A DNA stretch of 64,000 nt, taken from contig CM055100.1 in assembly GCA_029204225.1 (NCBI GenBank), forward strand, positions 33,780,645-33,844,644, written 5' to 3'. Under the pieces are notes generated by a model that made no database searches, was not told where the DNA came from, and was given only the letters and a program-made list of their open reading frames with translations. Made by a program: the position numbers and the translations under genes. This document shows positions 36,195 through 59,500 of this stretch, piece by piece; the first letter of the stretch is position 1, and every line of letters begins with the position of its first letter. The DNA is from Diphasiastrum complanatum. Lineage: Eukaryota; Streptophyta; Lycopodiopsida; Lycopodiales; Lycopodiaceae.

Positions 36195-36464
36195 TCATTG
36201 TGATGTGTTTGTTGCTCGTGCATCATTATCAGATACACGCGACGATGGCGTGTATCTTTGGTAGCACTTGACGCTGCCAACTTTCCAGTAGGACCTGAAA
36301 CACAACTTGGATCGTTTTCTCTTTCTAAACGCTCCTTTTGATGATGGATGCATTAATACCCATGTGTTTTTGACGTATTTTTTTGGTATCCAATTTCCTG
36401 CGTCGTCTTTCTGATTGTGAAGAATGACAGAATCTATTGTGGATCTCGATCTCCTTGATGCCAT
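36195..36464 (-). CDS. Unrecognised repeated ORF, copy 2 (89 codons, open)
   Basis: It starts at the ATG at 36464 with MASRRSRSTIDSVILHNQKD. A central block (KNTWVLMHPSSKGAFRKRKR, then KLCFRSYWKVG) follows, and it ends at 36195. It is basic and has no signal peptide or membrane segment. Copy 1 at 6157-5925 shares the start and the W-L-HPSSK...K.YWK block but is frameshifted, so selection acted on an ancestral protein. A CT-rich tract lies 7 bp upstream of the ATG. I cannot name the family. It may be an N-terminal exon of a transposon protein with more exons unseen. Whether it is expressed is unknown. Confidence 0.4.
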   Translation of the reverse strand: MASRRSRSTIDSVILHNQKDDAGNWIPKKYVKNTWVLMHPSSKGAFRKRKRSKLCFRSYWKVGSVKCYQRYTPSSRVSDNDARATNTSQ

Positions 36465-36492
36465 GTTTTCGTTCTCTCTCTCTCTCTCTCTA

Positions 36493-36635
36493 AATTTTGC
36501 GTAAAAACTTCCTAAATAGACAAATTGCAGGTAAGCTTTGCATGCTGGACTGACATTGTGTTGGTAAGATTAGGAATCGAATTGAATGTCGATTTTTTTC
36601 GATTTCCATTGCCTATATACTAAGTATACTTTTGT

Positions 36636-36678
<43 letters not shown>

Positions 36679-39322
36679 TGTTGGAGTCTTGACATGTTTT
36701 GATGTGCTAATTCTGCCGATGGAATCCGGATAGAGAGAGAGATGCACTCTGACTCTCGTTCGATGTTGTGATCAGTCAGTGATCAATGAGCTTCCTGTGA
36801 TCGTTATTTGGGATATGTTGTTATCTGACAGGTTTTGGATATGGCTAGATAGAGTCGAACTCTTAACTATAGCTATTGTTGCTAATTAAGATCTATCCTC
36901 TTCCAAGGTGTAGATAGAGACACTGTTGACCTACTACTGATTTAGTTATGATGAGCCTTCATGTGGAAAAACACTGACATGGACATCGAAATTTAACACT
37001 TTATTTCATTTGTCGTAATCTTACATCCACGTTAGCTTACATATCATTGCCACATCAAGAACTATATGCCACGTCTCTGCCATGTCGAATGTTAGATTCC
37101 AACATAGTTTTTGTTTGTTGGATTTTGAAATATATTTTTAAATTCCATTTACACCTTAATTTTCATTTTGCCAAAGGTGATTTTCAGAGTGGAGCATTGA
37201 ATGTGATGGATTTTGACAAGCCGGAGTGCAAGATTTTATAGAATATCTTCGATAAGTCCATGTCAGAAAGCTCGTATTTTGTTGTAGTGTCACATAATCG
37301 GTCCATTTATTTTAAGTCATCCCTTGCAACTTAACTTGTCAGGCAATGTCTTTGGGTTTAGAGAGCACGCTTGAGTTGCGTGACTTTACTATCAAAGGGC
37401 CTATGCATGTGTTGTGTCGTGAAAGCTCAAATTATAAGTGTGATGAGGCAAGCCCCATTTTCCCCAATGGAACAATGGCCAGGATCCATTTGTGGGACAA
37501 CCATTCCAAAACTAAAACAAGGTGATCCAAAAAATCAACAACAACTTTGTTATGCATGTTAAAAATTGACATTTTTTTCTTCTGCAATCTAAAAAGAGTG
37601 ACTTCTTTTAGTTTTGCTGCGTTAGTGATAAGCTATTGTGATGATTTTACATGAATTTGAGCATTAAAATGAGGGTCTAAAGAAAAGCATTTTTTGTTTT
37701 TTTAACTTTTTTTTGCAATGATTTGAATCCCTTGTATAAGGCAAAATTTTCAATACATATCATTTCACCTTGTTTAACTCAAGCTCACCTTAAAATAACA
37801 CCACCTTTGTGAGAATCGTCACAATAGATCACTATCGTGGCAAGCTAGAAAAAGGCCATTTGGGGGTCTCATTGGATGGGGTTGCACCTTGTGTGCCCAT
37901 AGCCACGAGTGATGTGATGCCCAAACAACCACGAGTGATGTGGCACCCAGGCAGCGTGGTACATTATCACATAAGCACAATTTTTTTTGCCTAACAAAAA
38001 TAGCTAATACCCCTTTTGATAGTGTTTGAGAAAGTTGACATAGTATAGGAATGGAACTGACACTTTTTCTTAAAAAAATCAGCACCATAAAAATCTTGAA
38101 GGTTTTTTTTTATAGGCAACCCTTCTATGAGTAATAGTTCAAAAAAACTGACAAGCTTCAAAAAACGCAGGTTTTTTTGAGGACAACACAAAAAGGATTT
38201 CTCGAACAGTGCCTTCTGGTGTGCTATGGAGGTGCACGAAAACGGGTGCTCATGAAATCTTTGGCATTGACGAATTTCAAGATGTGATCAAAATCTCAAC
38301 TCTCAATCATGTTTGTGAGCACCAGAAGCCATGGGCAGGCTCCGAGCAGTGGCACCACATGCTACCGGGAACTCGGGAACTCGCATGGCACAAACGACTC
38401 CCATGTGTAAGGCAGCTCCTTTAAGCCCCATGGGATTTCAGGGTGCCAAATGAGCATATTTAAAGCATCTAGGTCTACCCCCTACAAACGTCTATGAGCA
38501 TTTATTTGAATTGATTCAAAGCACGAACGAAGAAGAACAGGGAGTTTTCTCCCACAATAACATACAGCTTTTTTTGGCGATGGAGGGCGAGCGGAAGAGC
38601 GCCTGAGCACCGAAATTTTGCCGATCGCTCAAAGCAAAGCAGATACGTGCATACACAGGAGCAATATTGATGATGCGAGAAGCTGAAGGTGATTTGGATA
38701 TGCGTGCTTCTTCTTATTCCTCATCATATATTTCTCTCCATTGCATGTGTGCCTTGTTTCATTTCACAAACTTAAGCTTTGCTAGACATCCTAGAAGCTG
38801 CCTGTTTATTTGAGGAATATTTTCAGAGAATGAGGAAGAAAAATTTCTTGCCGCATTTAGCATTTGGCGGGCTAATGTGCGCTCGTGACGAGAGCCTTCA
38901 ATGGCGATTAAGATGAATATAAGTTTGGTTTTGCAAAGAAATCATGAGGAATTTTCTAAGTATGGGGAAGAATTTAGGGATAGAAAACTGAATTTGAAAA
39001 GACAATGCTTCCGGATTCTCTATGCTTTGGTCCTTACGTGAAAATATGTCCTGCATGCCATATTACTGACGTGCTAAGATTCTGCAGAAGTTTCTATAGC
39101 AATCGGTAATAATTGATTTTCGTTGTTGGAATGTATTCTGCTGCTTCACATGGCGACTGCATGCTGGCTGTTGCAGGTAGATGACACTTTAAACTATGGA
39201 GGGAGATAAGCTACAAAGATAGAAGAGTTTAAAAATAATTTGCTCCGGATGAGGAAATGAGGGGCCTCAATCAAGTTCTATAAGCTGTTAAGAAAGGACA
39301 GTGATCAAAGCCTAAAGGTGCA
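36493..39322. other. Region upstream of the MRG gene, no recognised gene
   Basis: It contains a CT tract (36639-36675) and T-rich sequence, with no conserved frames. A possible 3' splice site of a 5' UTR intron (GGCTGTTGCAG) ends near 39177, upstream of the MRG start codon. The ORFs at 37-38.4 kb have no recognisable content. Confidence 0.5.
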
Positions 39323-50328
<11,006 letters not shown>

Positions 50329-51379
50329 GTATGTTATGTAACTCTTTCAAGGGCAATGTTTGTGATTAGAGGGATTTCCAAATATGGTGCATGTTTACAT
50401 CTTAAGGGCCAACATCTTTGGAAGAGTTACTTTTACCTGTCAACTATGCCAGTATCACTCAATGAGCCAACATCATTTGCTGTCAAATGTATTTTATGCT
50501 AGCAGTCTCATATATGTCAAAACATTAAGAGTCTTTGTCAATAGCTATCTCTAGTCATTTGGAAGGGTAGCCTATTGGTGTAATGCAGGTGGTAATTTGC
50601 ATGTTTGGAAACAGTAGGCAAAATTAAATATATGGTAGGAGAATTATGGTAGCTTCTTTTTAGGTTTGGGATATCTTTTGTTAAAATATTTCTCTTGTTT
50701 TTTGTTCCCTGAGGTGATGTTTTTTTCGAAGTGTTACAGGTTAACTGTGTCTTTTGTCGATATTTCCTCATTAGAGGCACACACATGACTAGTTGGATCT
50801 TAGACTTTCTAGACATTTTCTTCCGATCCAAGATCTAGTTCCATGATATGGTTCACTTGAGAATGGACATTCTACTTAAAGAACCAACAAAGATTGCTGT
50901 GATGTAAATAGAATCTCAAAGTTCTATATGGGATGAGAGTATATAAAGCTCCTTATAGTGTCATCTCACTCCATCATTGAAAAGAAAAGGCAACACCACA
51001 AATGTGATTCATAGCATCAAACCAATATCCAAGCACCAAAATAAATGAGTAGAGAGGGAAAACATGCAAGTAGCCAAACGAACAAGATCTCCATGCGAGC
51101 AATCCAAGAGGACTTCGACTCCATAAAAGAAAGAGGAAGGGAATACTCTTGATCTATCCTCTGAGAAGGGACTTGTAGCATTTGCCCTATTGTTCTACAA
51201 ACAATTGCAGACACAAAAGTTGGAGCAACATATCCTTATTAGATATGTTGGAAAAGCCGACAAAGTGCTCTTCCTTTGTAGCTCCTCCACAAATAGTTAA
51301 GAGGCATCCCACAGGTTGGTGCTTTGATTTGAGCCCCGATGTTTTTTTGTAGGATCTACGTCGATGAAAACGACATCTT
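50329..51379. other. Sequence after MRG exon 4, no recognised gene
   Basis: It begins with donor GTATGT at 50329. I looked for the lysine-rich linker and the MRG domain on the plus strand and found neither. The last part, before the GT/CT repeat, has no assignable coding sequence. Confidence 0.5.
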
Positions 51380-51398
51380 CGTGTGTGTGTGTGTGTGT

Positions 51399-51448
<50 letters not shown>
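51380..51448. repeat. (GT)n-(CT)n compound microsatellite
   Basis: GT repeat to about 51402 followed by CT repeat to about 51447. It lies at the left edge of the gypsy leader minisatellite. Confidence 0.97.
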
Positions 51449-51451
<3 letters not shown>

Positions 51452-51725
51452 CTGCTGCCTGCCTGCCTCCCTTGGTTCCGCCCTTATCTGCCTCCCCATG
51501 CCGCTGCCTGCCTGCCTCCCCTCATTCCACCTCCCCGGGTTCCGCCCTGCCCAGTTTCTGCCTCCCCAGTTCCGCCTCTCTGGTTCCAACCTACCCTGTT
51601 TCCGCCTCTCTGTTTCCGCTTCCCTGATTCCGCCCTTTCCTGGTTTCGCCTTCCCTGAGTCCGCCCTTCCCAGGTTTCGCCTTCCTGTCCTACTTTCGCC
51701 TCCCCCAGTTTTGATTTCTGCTTGT
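51449..51725. repeat. Minisatellite of TTCCGCC-containing units
   Basis: About 14 irregular units of 15-22 bp built on CCCTGGTTCCGCCTT (for example GGTTCCGCCC, AGTTCCGCCTC, GGTTTCGCCTTCC). At the start there is a duplicated CTGCCTGCCTGCCTCCC block. It forms the leader ahead of the gypsy gag. Confidence 0.85.
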
Positions 51726-51776
51726 CCAGCGCTACCTTCCCTGGTTGGACCCTGGCTCTATTTCTCTGTCAGAATG

Positions 51777-52470
51777 CGAATGCCTACGTCTGATGCCTCC
51801 TCTTCCCATGGTGACATTCAAACTCAGCTTGATGATTATCTAATTCATTTAAACCACCTGATCACTACCTAGTAGACTACCCTTCAGATTCTCCAGTCGT
51901 CCATTTCCGATCTTTCTCAAGAGCTTTTTTCTCTCCCAGTTCCTATCCCATTACCCGATCCACCTTTTGTTGTCCCTCCTTTTGCACCGATCCCTCATCC
52001 TACTCCTCTTGTTCGTGATTTTTAGGATAGGGTTATGCTTACTATCTATAACGGTTCTTCTGATGCTAAGGATTTGCAGAATTGGCAATTGAAAACTTAT
52101 TTTCAGCTTGCTCCTCGCACTCCGACACAACAACTTCAACTTGCTGCGTTACAGTTGTTGGGATGCGCTTTGACGTGGTGGCATACTCATCAGTCCCTGC
52201 TTGATGCTTATGCTACCTGGGATGAGTTTAAAGTGGCCATTCATTCTGCCATGATTGATCCGACATGGTTTCAGTCTCAACTGGACCTCTATCAACATCT
52301 CACACAAACCGGTATGGTTCTAGATTACAATGAAAAGTTGTTGAGTTTTCTGATGTCCCACTTGCTGAAGTTATTGGTCATTATATTGCTGGCATACGTG
52401 GTTCTTTAAGTTATGATGTTCAATCTTCTCAACCTACTTCATTAGATCGTGCTATGTTGCTTGATTCTAC
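51777..52470 (+). pseudogene. Ty3/gypsy gag (chromovirus-like), with stops
   Basis: It starts MRMPTSDASSSHGDIQTQ at 51777. A TAG (51870) interrupts the frame, then it continues with YNGSSDAKDLQNWQLKTYF and LQLLGCALTWWHTH, the retrotransposon gag capsid pattern (the WW pair is typical). A frameshift follows near 52345, and LDRAMLLDSTLQHEY comes in another frame. The zinc knuckle is not intact (CRSPDHLNGNC near 52690 keeps part of it). Not functional. Confidence 0.8.
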
Positions 52471-52521
52471 TTTACAGCATGAATACCTTGATCTCAACAA
52501 CCGTCCTTCCAGTCTCGCTCT

Positions 52522-53067
52522 TTGTCTCATCCCCCGTTTTCTCGTTCTTCCCCTGCACCATCCACTTCGTCAACTGTTTCTTCTACTGTTTCTCCCACTT
52601 CCTGTATTGTTCAACCTCCATCTGTTCTCCGCCCAATTGTCTTTAAGCGTTATATAGCACAAGAAATGGCTGAGATCCGTTCTAAGGATCTCTGTCGTAG
52701 CCCTGACCACTTGAACGGTAATTGCCCTCGCTCACATCCACGCCCACCAGCTACTTTACAAGTTCATGAGGTTCTTGACCCTGATGATTCTTCTCTCTAT
52801 CTGGTTGAGGAATCACCTTCTGATGACCCTCTTCCTGCTCCTCGTGATACTCCTGCTGAATGTTTGGCCCAATTAGCTTATGCCACTTGGTCTGGCATTG
52901 TGGGCCCACGTCATATCCGTTTACGTGTTGGTATTGCTGGATGCGAGTTTATCGCCCTTGTTGATTTTGGTATCGCTCATTCTTTTCTTAGCCAGTCTGT
53001 TGTTGGTTGCATCCACACCCCTACTATTCATGTTTCTCCTTCTCTGCGCGTTGAGGTCGCTGTGTAG
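52522..53067 (+). pseudogene. gypsy knuckle remnant and aspartic protease-like region
   Basis: It includes LCRSPDHLNGNCPRSH (incomplete knuckle). Near 52910-53010 comes IRLRVGIAGCEFIALVDFGIAHSFLSQSVV, which corresponds to the gypsy protease pattern with V-D-S-G-A-T-H-S-F. Here Phe and Ile replace Ser and Ala (VDFGIAHSF), so the active site is broken. The frame stops at 53065, where the nested Copia cluster begins. Confidence 0.75.
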
Positions 53068-53164
53068 GATAATGATCTCTGTCACATCACTAATTCCATC
53101 CTATGAAGCATCGACAACACAAAGCGTTAATCAATGAAACTACAACATAAAGCTCAACTTGCGT

Positions 53165-53405
53165 ACAAACAATAATCATTCTGATTGCTCCCTTTTATGA
53201 TGACGTTGGTTTCCAGCAGCTCCATTTCATCAAAGATGACATCTCGGGACAACACCACTTTCCATTTGCTGGGGTCGTATATCTTGCAACCCTGGGCATT
53301 GTCTTGGTGACCTATGAATACACATGGGTTCCCTCTAGGCTCTCTTGTCCAGTTTTTTCCTCGTCTCATCAGGGACGTGTACGTAAGCTCTACTGCCAAA
53401 GATCT
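53165..53405 (-). pseudogene. Copia integrase C-terminal fragment
   Basis: Reading down from 53405: IFGSRAYVHVPDE, then, after a frameshift, CVFIGHQDNAQGCKIYDPSK and LSRDVIFDEMELLE. This is the conserved module between the Copia integrase core and RT. Its upstream edge abuts the 3' LTR of another Copia (53414), so it belongs to the element into which that Copia inserted, possibly the gag-protease remnant at 55290-56160. Confidence 0.8.
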
Positions 53406-53413
53406 GCACAATT

Positions 53414-53788
53414 TGTGATACAAATTCTAGATGGAGTTACTAGTCCTACTAGCACTCACACAAACCAAGTAGAGAAGTCAAATCAGATTATAGGAGAATT
53501 GAGCAAAGCTCTAACATATTGGAATAATTGTGGTGGGGTGCCAGCCTACATATATAGTTTCTCTAATCAATGGAAAAAGCTAAGCCTAAAGCAAATAGCA
53601 AAAGAGCAAAAGCTAATTGCTAAAAATTTCTAAGTACTAAATAGATCCTAATCTAGTAATAGTGTGCCTATCTACATGCATAAGCAATAAAAACGAATTT
53701 ACTATAAAAAGTAATGGCCCCTATAAATAGCATGCAGGCATGGCCAAATTATCATTAAGGGGTATCAAATAAACATTAATTCCTAACA
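53414..53788 (-). mobile_element. Copia 3' LTR, 375 bp, same family as 40332-40788
   Basis: On the minus strand it begins TGTTAGGAATTAATG after AAGGGGGAG and ends ...TTTGTATCACA. It is shorter than the 457-bp copy by internal deletions. The shared sequence TGTGATACAAATTCTAGATG marks the outer edge in both. Confidence 0.85.
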
Positions 53789-55070
53789 CTCCCCCTTAAT
53801 GTTTACTTTGTTATCTATTACTCCTAGAAGTTCTCTAAACTTCTGAAATTTTTCTTTGCCAAGTCCTTTGGTAAAGATATCCGCAACTCGCTCTTCAGTA
53901 GGGCAATAGATAAGCTCCACTTCACCACTTTGAATTTTCTCTCTGATGAAGTGTTGTTGTACTTCAATGTGCTTTTATCTTGCTGTGAAAAATTGGATTT
54001 TTCGCCAATTTAATACAACTCTGATTATCGCACTGAAGTACTGTAGGTGAATCTTGTAGCATATGTAGATCATGTAGAATCTTTCGTAACCATATTGCTT
54101 CACATGTTGCACTTGTAGTAGCTCGATATTCTGCCTCTGTAGATGATAATGCAACAATATGCTGCTTCTTTGAACTACAAGAGATAGCACCAGAACCAAG
54201 ACTAAAAACATAACCTGTAGTAGATCTTCGGTCTTCCGCATCTCCAGCCCAATCAACATCCACATATCCTTGTAACTTCAAATCATCTTGTCTCCCATAG
54301 AAAATACCAAATCTCAAAGTGCCCTGGATATATCTGAGTATCCGTTAGATAGATTAAGCTTCCAACAAGCTTTCTATATAACGTCTCATCTACATCCTGA
54401 TTCTCCTCAACTTTAGTAAGCTTACACCCACTATCATATGGTGTAGAAATAGGCTTGCACTTTGACATATTGAACTTTTCAAGAAGTTCATGAGCATACT
54501 TAGATTGAGAAATAAATAGTCCCTGTGCTACTCTCCATACCTCAATCCCAAGAAAATATTGTAGTGAACCAAGATCTTTCATGTCAAACTATGATGAGAG
54601 ATCTTTCTTGCTACCCTGAATCATACTATGATATGATCCTGTAGTAACAAGATCATCCACAAACATCACTACAATCACAATATGACCATCCCTGGTCAGA
54701 ATGTAAAGTGTATGCTCCAAGCTACTCCTTTGAAAGCCAAGCTCCTCAAAATATGTGTCAATCCTCGTGGACCACGCCCTGGGTGCTTGCTTAAGTCCAT
54801 ATAGTGCATTGTCCAACTTTCAAACCTTGTTTTCATGTCCTGTTACTATGTATCCCTCTGGTTGCTCCATGTAGACTTCTTCCTCTAGAAATCCATTCAA
54901 GAATGCACTCTTCACATCCATTTGTTGAATATCCCATCCAAACTGAGCTGCCAATGATAACACTGTCCTCATAGTAGTAGACTTAGCAACTGGTGCAAAA
55001 GTTTTTTCATTGTCAATCGCTTCCTATTGAGCATATCCTTTTGCCACCAATCTAGCCTTATGTTTATTTA
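53789..55070 (-). pseudogene. Copia RT / RNase H, second copy, decayed
   Basis: From 55070: GSINKHKARLVAKGYAQ, then MDNALYGLKQAPRAWSTRID, VVMFVDDLVTTGS (RT YVDD is FVDD here), FLGIEVWRVAQGLFISQSKY and RNase H with GYVDVDWAGDAEDRRST and SSTEAEYRA. Relative to the copy at 40783-42133 it lacks about 35 residues around the TRPDIAYAV block (near 54340) and has stops. In the catalytic YADADW motif the first Asp-containing part reads YVDVDW, so one Asp is lost. Confidence 0.88.
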
Positions 55071-55149
55071 TAGAACCATCTGATTCTATAGACCCACTTG
55101 TTGGAATTCGATGCTCAGCCTCAAATCCATTCAATAATGAGCATCGTGA

Positions 55150-55290
55150 AAAACCAAAAACGGAAGACTCGAATTTTTGAGCAGAGGATCAAAAAATTCA
55201 GGATCGAATTTTCTAGAAATTTTTAATACGGGATCGACTCGAAAAATTCTATATTTTTCGAGTCATTGTACATTTTTTGATACTTGTAAA
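55150..55290. other. Short unassigned segment with CTCGAAAAATTC repeats
   Basis: GACTCGAATTTTTGAG, GATCGAATTTTCTAG and GACTCGAAAAATTC are imperfect palindromic words. No coding sequence. It separates the RT fragment from a gag-protease fragment of the same orientation. Confidence 0.4.
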
Positions 55291-56160
55291 TTTCGATGCT
55301 GTCGGTCTAAAATCCCCGACCCATTGACTTCATGTTGACAGTTCGCCCACTTTGTACATTCATTAACTATAATGAGGCGGTTGTAATAACTGTAACAAAA
55401 GGTTGTTGTAGATATATTCTTGGTACATAAAGCACGTCCTTTATGTCACCAATCTTCCCTGAAGGTAGTTGAACTTGTACTTTTCCAACTCCTTTTATAT
55501 CATATGTGTACTGGTCTCCCAACTTCACATTTGACCCATCATCTAATTTTTTGAAAATTAGACAGCCACTCTCGCCTAGGTGTCATATGCTTCAAGGATC
55601 CTGAATCAATAAACCAATAGTCTTCTTCCTTCGAGAAGCCACCACCAGAAGATGTTGATGCCAAAAACAACTCATAGTCTTCAAGCTCCAAAGCACTTTA
55701 ATTTGCATTAGATGTTTCTTTTTCTTCAGCAAAATTCCCGTCCTGCTTTTCCTTGAACTCGTTGTGCTAGCACTCCTTTCCATAATGTCTTGATTTTCCG
55801 CAAATAAAGTAGTTTCCTTTCCGAACCACTTTCTTTCCATCTTCGGATCGATTTGATCAATTCTCCTCCGTATCATGCTTCTTCTTCTTCTTCTTATTTC
55901 CTTTGCCACTCTTCTTGGAACTTTGCTCTTGCTTCTTTGCTAGGAATGCCCGTTCCTTGAAATCGTCCTTGTTGACAATATTTTGTCGTCTCATTTCTTT
56001 CTGTAGTAAGATGGCATTTAGCTCATCGAAAGAAGGCCTCATTTCTCTTTATGATAGCATCATTGCAAAGTTCTGATAGGCCAAAGGTAGACTATTAAGC
56101 ACAATGGATACCAACACTGAATCTTGAACACTTTCTCCAACGACAATAAGTTGTCCTCTT
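55290..56160 (-). pseudogene. Copia gag-protease fragment
   Basis: From about 56160: RGQLIVVGESVQDSVLVSI, then LNSLPLAYQNFAMML, then MRPSFDELNAILLQKEMRR (typical Copia gag). A lysine-rich stretch follows, then a broken knuckle YFICGKSRHYGKEC, with Tyr where the first Cys should be. Then WFIDSGSLKHMT is the protease active site (DSG intact). Stops occur at 55858, 55699 and elsewhere. Its 5' side abuts the hAT sequence near 56160. Confidence 0.85.
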
Positions 56161-56557
56161 GAGTTCTAACTTCTAAGTAGTAAGTAGTAAGTTCTAACTA
56201 GTATTAAGTAATAAGTAACTACTAACAATTTTGAATTTACAAATCAGACTTCAGTGAATCACAAATTACAATTCAAGAGCCAAAACTTTAAACTTTAAAG
56301 TTTAAAGTAAACTGTAAAAGCAATGATGCTATCAATAATCATGCTGCATAACTAACAAGAGTGTCAAGCGTGGCCTCGGCCCTCAAGGCTCAAGCCTGAG
56401 GCCCCATGAGTCTGAAGTCAACTTTCATATGTATAACTACTATGCTAGAGCCCTCAGCCTAGAGTATGCCACTAATAACTATCATCTATGATCTATGCTG
56501 AGCAGTGAGTACTGAGCAGTGAGCAGTGAGTGCCCCCCCCCAATGCCCATCCAAGCT

Positions 56558-59500
56558 CTAGCCTCTAGCTGCCCGCCTCGGACGCTGTCGTCGTGGGGGC
56601 ACTGGCATGTCCTCAGGCTCAATGTCATCCTCCCCATCATCAGAGTCACCCTCATCTTCCTCATCTGATCCCTCACCCTCAGTGGTGGATTCCTCATCTG
56701 AGTCAGAGCTAGAGGGACTATCAGAGGTGTCTGAGACTGCTGCATGGCTCAGGCCCTCTCCTGCACTCCTGGTCCTGCGTGCTGCAGCTCGAGTGGTAGG
56801 CCCTACGCAATGCACACAAGGAAATTGGAATCAGGACTTAGGCTCGACTCTCGAGTCTCGACATGTCATATTACTTTTAAGTTTTAACTTACAATATACA
56901 AATTACAAATTAGTAATTACAGTTTACAATCTAGTAATCTACTATCTAGTATTTCTACAAAATTTCAAAGTACTAAAAGCCTACTAATGTAACGCAGTGA
57001 ATCGGGGAATTGGGCATCGAAATCAACCTGCAGCTGCTAAGGCCTCCCGATGGAGTAGAGCATAGACATCCTCCTCCTCTTGTGATCTTGGTGGCAAGTC
57101 TGGAACCTTTGCCACATCGATCTCATCGGGATTAACCTACAAAAATTGAAATTAAACCAAGATTTTGATTCTCAATAGTAAGTACTGGTAAACGATTTAA
57201 AAAAAATAGCAAATTTGAAATGTAAATGTTGAAAGTTGAAACTTGAAGCCTAAAGGTTCTAACTTCTTAGTGTAGAGTCTAGACTTTACTATCTAGACAA
57301 ATTATGATTCATGGTACATACTAGACTCTATAGTCAGATTCATGATTCATTACCTGTATGGGCTCCCCAGTCTCTCTCAGCTTCTTCACAAGCTGTAGGT
57401 TGGCATGCACATACACCAACCTCTCTAGCTGCGCAGTAGAAAGTCTGTTCCTCCTCTTCATATGAATCAGAGAGAACACACTCCAATTTCTCTCACATGC
57501 AACTGCTGCGCAATCTTGTGAGAGGACGCGGATGGCAAGTTTCTGCAACTTGGGAACATCATTCCCATACTTCATCCACCATGAAACAGGGCGCAATTGC
57601 CTTTCCCTCAGCATGGCAGCTGCACGACCGAAATCGAGGCGCTCGGTCCTGAACATTCAACATTCATCACCATTCAAATCTCAAAATATATTAGTAAATA
57701 CTAAATGCTTACAAATTATTACTATTAAGTTTTAACTAGCAGCTGGCTTAAGCCTTAGACTTCAAAGTTCATACATATTACATATACATACTACATAGAT
57801 GAATACATATATGATATTACATACCTGGGTCCTGAATGCATATTACAATTTACTAATTACATAGTACATAGTACATACCTGAATAAATTCAAGTCATCCA
57901 TGAGTGCATCATGATCCCTGGGATCAGGATAGATAGAGGCGACGTAGGAATGCCATCCTTGCCTGAGCTCTCGATCATGGAATTGATCCTCCGTCCTCCA
58001 TAGTGGATGAAGCAAGCAAGCCACGACATGCAAAGGTTGATGGAACCACTGCCATCTGCCTAGATATGGGCCCCTTACTTCTTCTAGCCTGCAAACAATC
58101 AGGAGTCAGGACTCAGGAGTGAAGTTTGAGGCTTGAGCATTCAAGTCTCAAGAGTCAAGATTCAAGAACTATTAAGTTTTAACTAAATTCTAATCATGAA
58201 TGTCAATGAACAATGAACATTGATGATTCAAGAATCAACTTTGAAACTTTTAACGTAGTTACTAGACTCTAGTAATATACCTGTCAGGAGCCATGGTGGT
58301 GCAACTCTGAAGCTGCTCTCCCAGCTTATCCATAAACTCATAAAGAAGGCCTAAGGTGCAACCCTCTCTATCAGTAGGCGAAGCACGCTATAGATAGGCT
58401 GCATGGATATGACAATGGAGCGTGCATCATCCCAAAATGAAGTCCCCATCACGATCGCCTCAAATCTCCTGGCCTTGGCCTCTCGTGATTGGCCCCACTC
58501 TGCCCAATGGGGTGAAACCACTGTCATCCTCAGGCTTCCATGCACTTTTACGAGCCGCTCCAAAACAATGAGCATATAGGCAAACCTAGGATGAAAATCA
58601 TGAAATAAGATTTGTAATTGGTCATAGCCTATAGGCAACAAGCAGGCTATACTATATAGCAAAATTCAAATTCTATGAGCACTGAAGCTTGAAGCTAAAA
58701 CAAAATTGCAATTTTCAAATCAAAAAATTGGAAACAGGTTGTCAGGTTGGAACTTGGAACTTGGTTACCTAGTGGGGGCAGGCCTCAAGAGATCCAAGGT
58801 GGAATAGGACCTGAAGATGCTCAAGACCCTCTCTCTCTTGGTGACAAATCTCACCAAGAATCGTGCCATGTCTACAACCTCCTTGACCCAGGGTAATCTC
58901 CCAATGTCTTCAACTAGGAGGTCAAGACAATGTGCAGCACATGGAGTCCAGAAAATCCAAGGGTACTTCTCATTCACTATCTTCCCCATGGCAACACAAT
59001 TGGACGCGTTGTCCGTGACAACTTGCATTGGAATTCCGACAAAGGTCGAATCATAACTCATGAACAATTTCACCATTGAGCATTCCGGAAGCAAATGCAA
59101 ATGCAAATTGCAAATGTAAATGGCAATTGCAAATTGCAACGTTCAAAACAATAATCACGATTCACAAAATGTAAGTTGTCACTTGTAACTTACTAAGTTC
59201 TAACTTCAAAGCTGAGAGCTCAATGTCGAAAGTTTTTAAGTTGAAACTTGAAAGTGGCAAGTGGCAAGTGCATACCTGGACAACATTCTCTTTTCCGACC
59301 TCCTCAATGGCCTATGAGATGTACTCAAACAATCTCCTGCCATCCAATGCCATGCCTGGCTCCGACGTATCAATGGATCTCAAAAACATGGTGCCCATGC
59401 AAGAAGACACCAATATATTCACAAGATGGCGCCTCCTTGCATCGGTCCAACCATCTGATATTATAGTGCATCCAAACCTAAAACATTCGCAACACTTTCA

